A program made the position numbers and the translations under genes. A stretch of DNA of 64,000 nucleotides from Chitinophaga oryziterrae (GTDB lineage Bacteria > Bacteroidota > Bacteroidia > Chitinophagales > Chitinophagaceae). This document shows positions 43,313-50,999 of the stretch, in pieces. The stretch is from NCBI RefSeq assembly GCF_009758125.1, contig NZ_WRXO01000002.1:992001-1056000 (forward strand). The letters are read 5' to 3'. The notes beneath the pieces were generated by a model. That model did no database searches. It was not told where the DNA came from and saw only the letters and a list, made by a program, of their open reading frames with translations. The stretch's first letter is position 1. Each line of letters opens with the position of its first letter.

Positions 43313-43330
43313 TGTCAGACGTAACTGACA
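43313..43330. promoter_or_regulatory. Inverted repeat in the dnaK promoter region
   Basis: TGTCAG-ACGTAA-CTGACA is a perfect inverted repeat about 95 bp upstream of dnaK, overlapping the TATTTG that is the best -7 candidate. It could be a repressor site controlling dnaK. It is not a CIRCE element. Confidence 0.45.
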
Positions 43331-43422
43331 TATTTGCATAACTACCCCGTTGGCATAATCATTGACATTTGGTCACAGGAAGACAAATCTATCTACAACT
43401 ACAATCGAGAATATTAATCATT

Positions 43423-45327
43423 ATGGGAAAAATAATAGGCATTGACTTAGGAACTACCAACTCATGCGTATCCGTTATGGAGGGCAATGAACCAGTAGTA
43501 ATTGCAAATGACGAAGGCCGTAGAACTACGCCTTCCGTAGTGGCGTTCTTAAAGAACGGGGAAAGAAAAGTAGGTGATCCTGCTAAAAGGCAGGCGATCA
43601 CTAACCCGGTGAACACCATTCAGTCCGTGAAACGTTTCATGGGTCGTCACTTCGACGAAGTTGCCGGTGAAATAAGCCACGTTAGCTATAAAGTAGTTCG
43701 TGGTGATAACAATACTACACGTATTGATATCGATGGCAGGTTTTATACACCGCAGGAAATTTCTGCGATGATCCTGCAGAAAATGAAAAAAACAGCTGAA
43801 GATTACCTGGGCCAGGAAGTTACCGAAGCAGTTATCACTGTTCCGGCTTATTTCAATGACGCTCAGCGTCAGGCTACTAAAGAAGCGGGTGAAATCGCAG
43901 GTCTTACAGTACGTCGTATAATCAATGAGCCAACTGCAGCAGCACTGGCTTATGGACTGGATAAAAAACATCATGACAGTAAAATAGCTGTATTCGACTT
44001 AGGTGGTGGTACATTCGATATCTCCATCCTGGAACTCGGAGAAGGCGTATTTGAAGTAAAATCTACCAACGGTGATACTCACTTAGGTGGTGATGACTTC
44101 GATAAAGTGATCATGGACTGGTTAGCAGATGAGTTTAAGAAAGATGAAGCGGTAGACCTGCACAAAGACCCAATGTCATGGCAGCGTTTAAAAGAAGCAT
44201 CTGAAAAAGCAAAAGTTGAGCTGTCTTCTTCTCAGGAAACAGAGATCAACCTGCCTTACATCACTGCTGTTGACGGTGTTCCTAAACACTTAGTGAAAAA
44301 ATTAACCCGTGCTAAATTCGAACAACTGAGCGATGTGCTGGTTGAAAGAACCCTGGAGCCTTGTAAAAAAGCGCTGAAGGATGCCGGTTTAAATACTTCT
44401 GATATCGACGAAGTAATATTGGTAGGTGGTTCTACCCGTATTCCTAAGATCCAGGAAGTTGTTGAAAAGTTCTTTGGTAAAAAAGCCAACAGAAGCGTAA
44501 ATCCTGATGAAGTAGTTGCCGTTGGTGCTGCCATTCAGGGTGGTGTACTGACAGGTGAAGTAAAAGACGTACTGTTACTGGACGTTACTCCACTGTCTCT
44601 CGGTATCGAAACAATGGGCGGTGTATTCACCAAACTGATCGAATCCAACACTACTATTCCAAGCAAGAAGTCTGAAACATTCTCTACTGCTGCTGATAGC
44701 CAGCCTAGCGTTGAAATTCACGTACTGCAGGGCGAACGTCCTTTAGCTTCTCAGAACCGTACACTCGGTCGCTTCATTCTGAATGATATCCCGCCGGCAC
44801 CACGTGGTGTACCGCAGATCGAAGTAATCTTCGATATCGATGCCAATGGTATCCTGCACGTAACTGCAAAGGATAAAGGCACTGGAAAAACTCAGAATAT
44901 CCGTATCGAAGCAGGTAGCGGTCTTAGCAAGGACGAAATCGAAAAGATGAAAGCCGAAGCTAAAGCAAACGAATCTGCAGATAAGGCACAACGTGAGCAG
45001 ATCGAAAAAATGAACCAGGCTGACAGCCTTATCTTCCAGACTGAAAAACAGTTAAAGGAATATGGCGATAAGATCCCTGCTGATAAAAAAGCACCAATCG
45101 AAGCCGCACTGGAAAAGTTGAGAAATGCGCATAAAGCAGGAGATGGCGCTCAGGTAGATGCTGCTATGACAGAAATGAACACCGCATGGACCGCTGCTTC
45201 TGAAGAGCTGTACAAAGCTACTCAGGACGGTCAGGCAAACGGTGGCGCTGGCCAGCAGGAACAACCACAGGGTAATACCGGTGGAAGTGAAGGTGTAACC
45301 GACGCTGAGTTTGAAGAAGTGAAATAG
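43423..45327 (+). CDS. dnaK: Molecular chaperone DnaK (Hsp70)
   Basis: ATG 43423 ([20 protein letters not shown]) is the invariant family start; the in-frame upstream codons are leader. 634 residues. Nucleotide-binding signatures are [25 protein letters not shown] and [20 protein letters not shown]; the interdomain linker is [15 protein letters not shown]. The Gly/Gln-rich tail precedes [12 protein letters not shown], typical of bacterial DnaK. ATP-driven folding of nascent and stressed proteins. No grpE or dnaJ is adjacent. Confidence 0.97.
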   Translation: MGKIIGIDLGTTNSCVSVMEGNEPVVIANDEGRRTTPSVVAFLKNGERKVGDPAKRQAITNPVNTIQSVKRFMGRHFDEVAGEISHVSYKVVRGDNNTTRIDIDGRFYTPQEISAMILQKMKKTAEDYLGQEVTEAVITVPAYFNDAQRQATKEAGEIAGLTVRRIINEPTAAALAYGLDKKHHDSKIAVFDLGGGTFDISILELGEGVFEVKSTNGDTHLGGDDFDKVIMDWLADEFKKDEAVDLHKDPMSWQRLKEASEKAKVELSSSQETEINLPYITAVDGVPKHLVKKLTRAKFEQLSDVLVERTLEPCKKALKDAGLNTSDIDEVILVGGSTRIPKIQEVVEKFFGKKANRSVNPDEVVAVGAAIQGGVLTGEVKDVLLLDVTPLSLGIETMGGVFTKLIESNTTIPSKKSETFSTAADSQPSVEIHVLQGERPLASQNRTLGRFILNDIPPAPRGVPQIEVIFDIDANGILHVTAKDKGTGKTQNIRIEAGSGLSKDEIEKMKAEAKANESADKAQREQIEKMNQADSLIFQTEKQLKEYGDKIPADKKAPIEAALEKLRNAHKAGDGAQVDAAMTEMNTAWTAASEELYKATQDGQANGGAGQQEQPQGNTGGSEGVTDAEFEEVK

Positions 45328-45346
45328 TATACACAAAGTATAAAGC

Positions 45347-45378
45347 AAAATGCCGCGAATGACCTTCGCGGCATTTTT
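45347..45378 (+). terminator. dnaK terminator
   Basis: AAAATGCCGCGAA pairs with TTCGCGGCATTTT around five bases and continues into T. Confidence 0.9.
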
Positions 45379-45415
45379 GCGTTATACAATCCCGCTTTTC
45401 TTCTTATTTTGTAAT

Positions 45416-46429
45416 ATGCAACTGACATTACATCCATTTGAATTAAAGTTTAAACATACTTTTACCATCTCCCGTAAATCCAAAGATGTACAACCCTTAC
45501 TCGTTGTTGCACTGGAACAGGATGGTCTCACAGGATTAGGTGAAACCGCAGATAACTCCTATTATAACATGACCGTGCCGCGCCTGATGGACGATATCAA
45601 CGCTCACCGCTCATTCATCGAAAGCCTCCCTTTAACGACCCCGGAAGAATTCTGGGAATTCCTATACCCGCTCTTCAAAGATAACATGTTCGCACTGTGT
45701 GCCTTAGACCTTGCTGCACACGATCTGTACGCAAAGCTGCTGAACAAAAAACTATACGAGGTATGGGGCCTGGATATCTCTCATAACCCCTTAACAGACT
45801 ACACTATCGGGATAGATACCATAGAAAATATGGTCAGTAAACTAAAAGAATTCCCATGGCCCATTTATAAAATTAAACTCGGCACAAAGGACGATATTGC
45901 CATTATAAAAGAACTGCGCCGGCATACAGATGCTATATTCCGTGTAGATGCCAACTGTGCCTGGGGAGTAGATGAAACATTACGTAATGCAGCGGCATTC
46001 GTATCTCTGGGAGTGGAGTTCATTGAACAGCCTATGCCTGCTGCCGATCTGGATGGTATGAAAAAAGTATTCGAGGAATCTGCCCTTCCGCTGATCGCAG
46101 ACGAAAGCTGTATCATAGAATCAGATGTGAAGAAGTGTAAAGGCTACTTTCACGGTATCAACATAAAACTCACCAAATGCGGTGGTATCACACCTGCCCG
46201 CAGGATGATCACCCAGGCGAAACAATTGGGTATGCAGGTAATGACCGGCAGCATGAATGAAAGTACAGTAGGTACTTCAGCTGTTGCACACTTACTTCCT
46301 TACCTGGATTATGTAGATATGGACGGCCCTTTATTATTAGCAGAAGATATCGCAGATGGTGTAAAGATCATTGATGGAAAGATCCTCTATGCAGACAGGC
46401 CCGGTACCGGAGCAATCCTGATAAAATAA
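45416..46429 (+). CDS. Dipeptide epimerase (L-Ala-D/L-Glu epimerase family)
   Basis: ATG 45416 (MQLTLHPFELKFKHTFTISR) is chosen over frames starting inside the dnaK terminator. 337 residues of the enolase superfamily, muconate-lactonizing subgroup. The catalytic KxK is IYKIKLGTKDD near 160, the metal ligands are in FRVDANCAW, IEQPMP and IADESC, and the second Lys is in GINIKLTKCGG. MDGPLLLAEDIADG is typical of the dipeptide epimerases that recycle murein peptides. It lies 17 bp before the DUF6807 gene. Confidence 0.88.
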   Translation: MQLTLHPFELKFKHTFTISRKSKDVQPLLVVALEQDGLTGLGETADNSYYNMTVPRLMDDINAHRSFIESLPLTTPEEFWEFLYPLFKDNMFALCALDLAAHDLYAKLLNKKLYEVWGLDISHNPLTDYTIGIDTIENMVSKLKEFPWPIYKIKLGTKDDIAIIKELRRHTDAIFRVDANCAWGVDETLRNAAAFVSLGVEFIEQPMPAADLDGMKKVFEESALPLIADESCIIESDVKKCKGYFHGINIKLTKCGGITPARRMITQAKQLGMQVMTGSMNESTVGTSAVAHLLPYLDYVDMDGPLLLAEDIADGVKIIDGKILYADRPGTGAILIK

Positions 46430-46446
46430 ACCCGTTATAACCCGTT

Positions 46447-47691
46447 ATGAGAAAACTCACTTTGTTATTAACCTGTTGCCTGGCAGCACATGTACTGCCT
46501 GCACAAACAATTGCCCGTTTTGTTGTTGAATCCGGCAAATACAGCCGTACAAACATTCCTGTAAACTGCGACGTTACTTTCTCAGAAAGTGATATCCTGC
46601 AATTACAAGAGGTAAAAGGTACCCGGCGTATACCCGTAGCTTTTCAATCAGGCCCGCACCAGATCTCCTGGTTACTGGACGGCATTAATAAACCCGGCTC
46701 TCAACGCATCTTCGAACTGATAAAGATCGATCCCCGGAAACTGGCAGCAGTACAGCAGGTAAGAATCCCACCGGCCATGCTGGCGATAGACAGCTCCGGA
46801 TCTCTGATACTACAAGACCATAACCACCACTTACTCCAATACAACTATGCTGTCGTAAATCCACCTGCGGGTGTAGACACCATCTATAGAAGAAGCGGCT
46901 TTATCCACCCTCTCTGGTCTCCCAACGGGCAGGTGCTCACCAACATACATCCAAAGGACCACTGGCACCACGTTGGTATCTGGAATCCCTGGACGCATAC
47001 CGAATTCGAAGGCAGGGAAACCGACTTCTGGAACCTGCAAAAGAAAGAAGGGACTGTTCGCTTCATCAGTTTCCTCAGCCAGACGCAGGGTGATATCTGG
47101 TGTGGCTTCAAAGCCCTGCAAGACCACATTGCCACAGTGAAAGGTGATGCTGCCAAAGAGAAAACCGCCTTACACGAAATCTGGGATGTCCGTGCTTATA
47201 ACTGTGGCGCTGATACGACCCGTCGCATATGGGACTTCACCTCTACGCTCTCCTGTGCTTCCAGTCCAATAGAGTTCTTGCAATACCGTTACGGCGGAGG
47301 CTTCGGATTCAGAGCTACTGCCGAATGGAATGCAACCAACAGCAAAGTCCTCACCTCAGAAGGGAAGACCCGTATCAACGCGGACAGTACCCGTGCCCGC
47401 TGGATAAAGATCACCGGCAACACAAAAGCCGGTATCCTGGTGTTATGTGCGCCGGATAACTACGACTTCCCGCAGCCTTTACGTGTATGGCCGGAGAATA
47501 CTGAAAGAGGAGAGATCATGCTGAACTATAGTCCCACAAAGATGAAACCCTGGAACCTGGAATACGGGAAAGAATACAGACAGCGTTATCGCATTATGGT
47601 TTACGAAAACGATATCACCGCAGCAGAAGCAGAAAATGCCTGGCAGGCATTTGCCTATCCGCCGGTAGTAAGAGTAACAGCTTTGAGATAA
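46447..47691 (+). CDS. Secreted DUF6807 (PmoA-like) protein
   Basis: 414 residues with a signal peptide (LTLLLTCCLAAHVLPAQT). The DUF6807 core is clear: SGFIHPLWSPNGQVLTNIHP followed by DHWHHVGIWNPWTHTEFEGR, later EFLQYRYGGGFGFRATAEWN and VLCAPDNYDFPQPLRVWPEN. The family was annotated after PmoA but is unrelated to methane oxidation, and is often near carbohydrate-degradation genes; its activity is unknown to me. It ends 3 bp from a convergent gene. Confidence 0.85.
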   Translation: MRKLTLLLTCCLAAHVLPAQTIARFVVESGKYSRTNIPVNCDVTFSESDILQLQEVKGTRRIPVAFQSGPHQISWLLDGINKPGSQRIFELIKIDPRKLAAVQQVRIPPAMLAIDSSGSLILQDHNHHLLQYNYAVVNPPAGVDTIYRRSGFIHPLWSPNGQVLTNIHPKDHWHHVGIWNPWTHTEFEGRETDFWNLQKKEGTVRFISFLSQTQGDIWCGFKALQDHIATVKGDAAKEKTALHEIWDVRAYNCGADTTRRIWDFTSTLSCASSPIEFLQYRYGGGFGFRATAEWNATNSKVLTSEGKTRINADSTRARWIKITGNTKAGILVLCAPDNYDFPQPLRVWPENTERGEIMLNYSPTKMKPWNLEYGKEYRQRYRIMVYENDITAAEAENAWQAFAYPPVVRVTALR

Positions 47692-47694
47692 ACG

Positions 47695-47958
47695 TTACTG
47701 TTGTCTTCTGATAGCTCTTATATGATAAATCGTATAATAAAGCCCTGCAATGGCCATTAAGATAAATGCAGTAACAAGGCCTGATGGACCAACAGCCCGG
47801 TAGATATACAGCTCTATACGTGTAATACGGGGAGTAAATCCGTTATCTCCTTTCTCAAAGAACTGGGTATAACGGACAATGGCAAATCCAACACCCATCA
47901 TGATAACGCCAATACTCATGATTACGGAGAGCCATGTTGATTTTTCTTTTTCAGCCAT
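47695..47958 (-). CDS. Small two-helix membrane protein
   Basis: 87 residues with transmembrane segments near 9-28 (WLSVIMSIGVIMMGVGFAIV) and 55-78 (VGPSGLVTAFILMAIAGLYY), and a basic end HIRAIRRQQ. No motif recognised. A strong terminator lies between it and the upstream minus-strand gene, so it is transcribed alone. Confidence 0.6.
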   Translation of the reverse strand: MAEKEKSTWLSVIMSIGVIMMGVGFAIVRYTQFFEKGDNGFTPRITRIELYIYRAVGPSGLVTAFILMAIAGLYYTIYHIRAIRRQQ

Positions 47959-47978
47959 AAATCAATATACAAAAAAAA

Positions 47979-48000
47979 AGTCACCCGGAACAGGGTGACT
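47979..48000 (-). terminator. Terminator of the peroxiredoxin-like gene
   Basis: AGTCACCC and GGGTGACT form the stem. On the minus strand nine T follow (TTTTTTTTTG). It lies 22 bp past the stop at 48022. Confidence 0.9.
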
Positions 48001-48021
48001 CAGTTATATGATCATGGTTAA

Positions 48022-48657
48022 TTAAATGGCAATTCTGTGTGCTTCTTCCTGACTGGCCTCATATACCGCAGAAAGCAGTTCTCTTTCAGGCAGCCCTTTT
48101 TCAAACCATGCGTCCGTAATAGCATAAGTAATTTTCAAAGAAGGCGTTATTACATATATGGCAGGAATCGCAACATCTTCTTCAATACCAGCTACCCTGT
48201 CCCAGATAGGATCTGTAGAAGAATAAATACCCGCTTTCTTTGCAATATGATTATGCTGATCAAAGATCGTTGCAAATGGTAACTGCAATTCCTGTGTGGT
48301 ATAGTCAAAAGTGGTCTTGTCTTCTGCAGTAGCTACCAGCAGATTACCACCCATTACACGGATATCGGCATAGATATCCCTTAACGCTTCCAGGCGACGC
48401 TGACCATATCCATTCCAATGTACAGAATGGAAAGCGATTACCAACGGACGCTCCAGCAACTGTGCAATTGGTAATGAGCCATTTACGGTTTTTAAGATAT
48501 CCGCACGGGAAATAATGTTTTTCTTGTGTATATGAAAAGAAGGGAGAGTATCTCCTGCAACTAATGGCTTGATCGGTGTTTTTTCGTGGGGAGCCCTGCG
48601 TACTATGTCCAGTTCGAATTCAGGTAAAAGGTCCGCATATCTGTTGTTGTTCAGCAT
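48022..48657 (-). CDS. Peroxiredoxin-fold protein lacking all cysteines
   Basis: 211 residues. The redoxin plan is visible: VAGDTLPSFHIHKKNIISRA, LLERPLVIAFHSVHWNGYGQ, then LEALRDIYADIRVMGGNLLV, LQLPFATIFDQHNHIAKKAG and AIPAIYVITPSLKITYAITD. In AhpC/TSA-like relatives the active site reads WCPYC; here it is WNGYG (residues 81-85). The whole protein has no Cys, so it cannot be a thiol peroxidase. It may bind a partner or ligand instead. A possible 25-residue peptide with four terminal cysteines is encoded 50 bp upstream on the same strand. Confidence 0.75.
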   Translation of the reverse strand: MLNNNRYADLLPEFELDIVRRAPHEKTPIKPLVAGDTLPSFHIHKKNIISRADILKTVNGSLPIAQLLERPLVIAFHSVHWNGYGQRRLEALRDIYADIRVMGGNLLVATAEDKTTFDYTTQELQLPFATIFDQHNHIAKKAGIYSSTDPIWDRVAGIEEDVAIPAIYVITPSLKITYAITDAWFEKGLPERELLSAVYEASQEEAHRIAI

Positions 48658-48707
48658 AAAATTAAGTTTAAATGAGAATGGTTGTATTGATTTTTAAGAA
48701 ACGGTTA

Positions 48708-48785
48708 TCAACAACAACAACAGCCATGGACGGCATATGAAGTAATGAGCTTATTATTCAGTGTTTGAGTTGTACGGTTAGGCAT
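48708..48785 (-). CDS. Possible 25-residue peptide ending in Gly-Cys4
   Basis: A minus-strand ATG at 48785 opens 25 codons that begin MPNRTTQTLNNK and end SYAVHGCCCC before TGA at 48708. The composition is peptide-like: a polar N-terminal part resembling a leader, then a short core with four consecutive Cys. AAGAGG lies about 25 nt upstream, a weak ribosome-binding candidate. It precedes the cysteine-free peroxiredoxin-like gene by 50 bp with no terminator between, so both would be on one transcript. The cysteines come from a TGT trinucleotide run, so chance is possible. Confidence 0.4.
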   Translation of the reverse strand: MPNRTTQTLNNKLITSYAVHGCCCC

Positions 48786-48927
48786 ATTAAATTAATTTTG
48801 TTAGTTGCCTCTTATTAACACATCAAAGATAGGGATAATTATTTAATACCCTACAAGTTTTGTAGGGTATTTATCAGATGATTGATTATTAGGTACATAT
48901 AAACGAGGAAATAGAAAAAATCTAAAA

Positions 48928-49773
48928 ATGACGGGAAAAAAGTTAGTTACATTGATCTTACTGTCTGCCAGCATTGCTGCCTGTAATTCTTCCGGTAAAA
49001 AAGGAACGCAACAAGGCATAGACAGTACAAAGGAAGTTACTGCTATCAGGGACAATGAGTTATACCCATTTATGCTGGCCGGAGTATATTTCTTCCACGG
49101 TTATGGCGGCGCAGACAATGTATTTAACAGCATGATCAGACCGGTAGCGCAGGGGACACCCGGTACTGCTGTATTTACCAAAAGCATCCAGAAAGCCTAC
49201 AGTCAATACTTTATCTTCCCTTTCAAACCACAGGATGATCCCGGAGGTGCAGATGCAAAGAGTACATTGTCCAAATACTGGGAAGTAAACAGTAAAGCCG
49301 ATCTGGAAACAGATCTCAACTGGTTACTGGATGAAGGTCACCAGACACAATATGCCTTCCTGCGCAAAATACTGGATGAAAACGGCGGCGCTAATGCCGA
49401 TGTAGAAAAGATCGATCTTAAGAAGTACGATCTCGATAAAGCATCTGTGCTCGGACTTGCATTCATCAAAGCGAATTACAGCGACTTTAGCAAAGCTGGT
49501 ATCAAAGCATGGGACTATGCCCGTTATGTAAACAATATCTGCATAGGCTACCAGGCAGGTTACCTTACAAGGGACGAAGCCACTGCATGGCTGAAAAAAG
49601 TAAGCCTCGCTGCACAGCAGAATTATACCAGCTGGCAGGCATATTATAAAGACTTCTTACTGGGTCGTGCATTCTGGGGTGGGGGAGAAACCGATACGCC
49701 GCAATACGCGAAAGATGTAGCGGATATGATGACAGGAGATTACAGTATCTATAAATATATGTCTATCAACTAA
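48928..49773 (+). CDS. DUF1266 lipoprotein
   Basis: 281 residues. The lipoprotein signal ends in LSASIAAC (Cys19). The DUF1266 pattern occupies the C-terminal half (KAGIKAWDYARYVNNICIGY; GYLTRDEATAWLKKVSLAAQ; YTSWQAYYKDFLLGRAFWGG). The function of DUF1266 is not established; members occur beside polymorphic toxins and alone. It is convergent with the T6SS effector operon and separated from it only by the hairpin at 49774, but it reads the other way. Confidence 0.8.
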   Translation: MTGKKLVTLILLSASIAACNSSGKKGTQQGIDSTKEVTAIRDNELYPFMLAGVYFFHGYGGADNVFNSMIRPVAQGTPGTAVFTKSIQKAYSQYFIFPFKPQDDPGGADAKSTLSKYWEVNSKADLETDLNWLLDEGHQTQYAFLRKILDENGGANADVEKIDLKKYDLDKASVLGLAFIKANYSDFSKAGIKAWDYARYVNNICIGYQAGYLTRDEATAWLKKVSLAAQQNYTSWQAYYKDFLLGRAFWGGGETDTPQYAKDVADMMTGDYSIYKYMSIN

Positions 49774-49820
49774 AGCAATTTTTTAGTGATGGTGCTTTGC
49801 ACCATCACTAAAAAATTGCT
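49774..49820. terminator. Long hairpin terminator, copy 2 of a repeated element
   Basis: AGCAATTTTTTAGTGATGG-TGC is mirrored by GCA-CCATCACTAAAAAATTGCT around three T. It is nearly identical to 21242-21282. It fills the gap between two convergent stops (49773 and 49822) and can end both transcripts. Confidence 0.85.
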
Positions 49821-49821
49821 C

Positions 49822-50385
49822 TTATCTGTAAAGATGTTTATCGCTGCTTGTTACCTCATGCGTCTTTAAATATTCTATCATTTTAAACTGCGTATCAAAC
49901 TCTTCTTTCGATATAGGATGATCAATATGTTTATTCGGATCATTCGTATCCAGCCCAAGGTCATTGGTCAGGATGACATCCACTACATCCAGCGGAAAAT
50001 ACGCACAGGCTACAATGAACTCATAATTTTGCTCTTCAATATATACCAGCGCACTCTCCAGGCATTCCATTACTTTCATGATACCGGTATCATTGGTTTC
50101 TTCCAGTTCAAAATCATCGATATCTATCGTATGCAGATTATCAATGTGCGAATCCACAACCGATTCATCAATAGCAGAAGGATTATCTACCACTGTCCAC
50201 AGATACGACAGTGCATCGGTTAATACGGCATATCCTTCAACATCGTCCTTCTCTTTCAGATATTTTGCATATTTGGAATACAGGTACTGGCTGCACCAGG
50301 TGCCAAAGAACAATAACTTTTCAAATGGAAGCTGTTTGAAATCTTCCGTGATTGTTTTGTCAAACGAGGTATAAGTTAATTGCAT
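49822..50385 (-). CDS. Putative immunity protein (DUF416-like), second copy
   Basis: 187 residues, cytoplasmic. It is a clear paralogue of the next gene upstream: LPFEKLLFFGTWCSQYLYSK, ALSYLWTVVDN, TGIMKVMECLESALVYIEEQ, ACAYFPLDVVDVI and the end HEVTSSDKHLYR line up with it throughout. The pattern (LxFEKxLFFxxxCxxxL ... LxxLWxxI ... YPLDV) resembles DUF416/YjaG. It is the last gene of the minus-strand T6SS effector run, 13 bp after its paralogue, which is the usual place for immunity. It may protect against a variant toxin. Confidence 0.65.
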   Translation of the reverse strand: MQLTYTSFDKTITEDFKQLPFEKLLFFGTWCSQYLYSKYAKYLKEKDDVEGYAVLTDALSYLWTVVDNPSAIDESVVDSHIDNLHTIDIDDFELEETNDTGIMKVMECLESALVYIEEQNYEFIVACAYFPLDVVDVILTNDLGLDTNDPNKHIDHPISKEEFDTQFKMIEYLKTHEVTSSDKHLYR

Positions 50386-50398
50386 TGCTGTTTTATTA

Positions 50399-50965
50399 TT
50401 ATCTGAAAATATTTTTATCTGCGCTTGTTACGTTATGATCTTTTAAATAAGTAAGCAATTTGTGTTGTGTGTCCAGTTCTTCCTTAAAATACGGATCATC
50501 AACACCACTTTTCATCGGAGTCGTATAAGGATCAAGTTTACTGTTTTTAAATGCATTCAGTACATCCAATGGATAATAAGCGCAGGCCAGCACATCTTCC
50601 GGATTCTTTTTCTTCAGATAGTTCAGCATACGCTCAATACCTTCCATTAACTTTAACACACCACAATCCTTTGGTTTAGCAAAATCAAACTCATAATCCA
50701 TATCCATATTCAACAACATCCTCAGCTGTTTTTTTACAGCTGCTTCATCAATCACTGCGTTACTGTCAATGATGTTCCAGAGAAATGATATAGTATTTGT
50801 CATCAAGGTATGTTCTTTCACAAATCCCAGTTCATCCAGGTAACTGCCATATTTATTATCAAGATGCTCGCAGCACCAGGTACCAAAGAAAAGTAATTTC
50901 TCAAATGAAAGCGCTGTTAAATCATTCTTTACTGCCTTCGTATATGTTACATAAGGTAATGCCAT
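50399..50965 (-). CDS. Putative immunity protein (DUF416-like), first copy
   Basis: 188 residues, acidic, no signal peptide. The landmarks LSFEKLLFFGTWCCEHLDNK, TISFLWNIIDSNAVIDEAAV, GVLKLMEGIERMLNYLKKK and ACAYYPLDVLNAF match DUF416-like proteins and the paralogue downstream. It lies 34 bp after the stop of the RHS deaminase effector, so it is the most likely cognate immunity protein, acting in the cytoplasm against a nucleic-acid- or nucleotide-modifying toxin. The immunity role is inferred from position. Confidence 0.7.
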   Translation of the reverse strand: MALPYVTYTKAVKNDLTALSFEKLLFFGTWCCEHLDNKYGSYLDELGFVKEHTLMTNTISFLWNIIDSNAVIDEAAVKKQLRMLLNMDMDYEFDFAKPKDCGVLKLMEGIERMLNYLKKKNPEDVLACAYYPLDVLNAFKNSKLDPYTTPMKSGVDDPYFKEELDTQHKLLTYLKDHNVTSADKNIFR

Positions 50966-50999
50966 ACTATTATTTTATAAAACACGCTGTATATAATAT

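Noticed and set aside
43313..43330. CIRCE/HrcA element before dnaK
   Set aside because: The repeat is TGTCAG-N6-CTGACA, not TTAGCACTC-N9-GAGTGCTAA.
48928..49773. DUF1266 lipoprotein as part of the T6SS immunity set
   Set aside because: It is on the opposite strand and separated by a bidirectional terminator; no direct link to an effector is seen.
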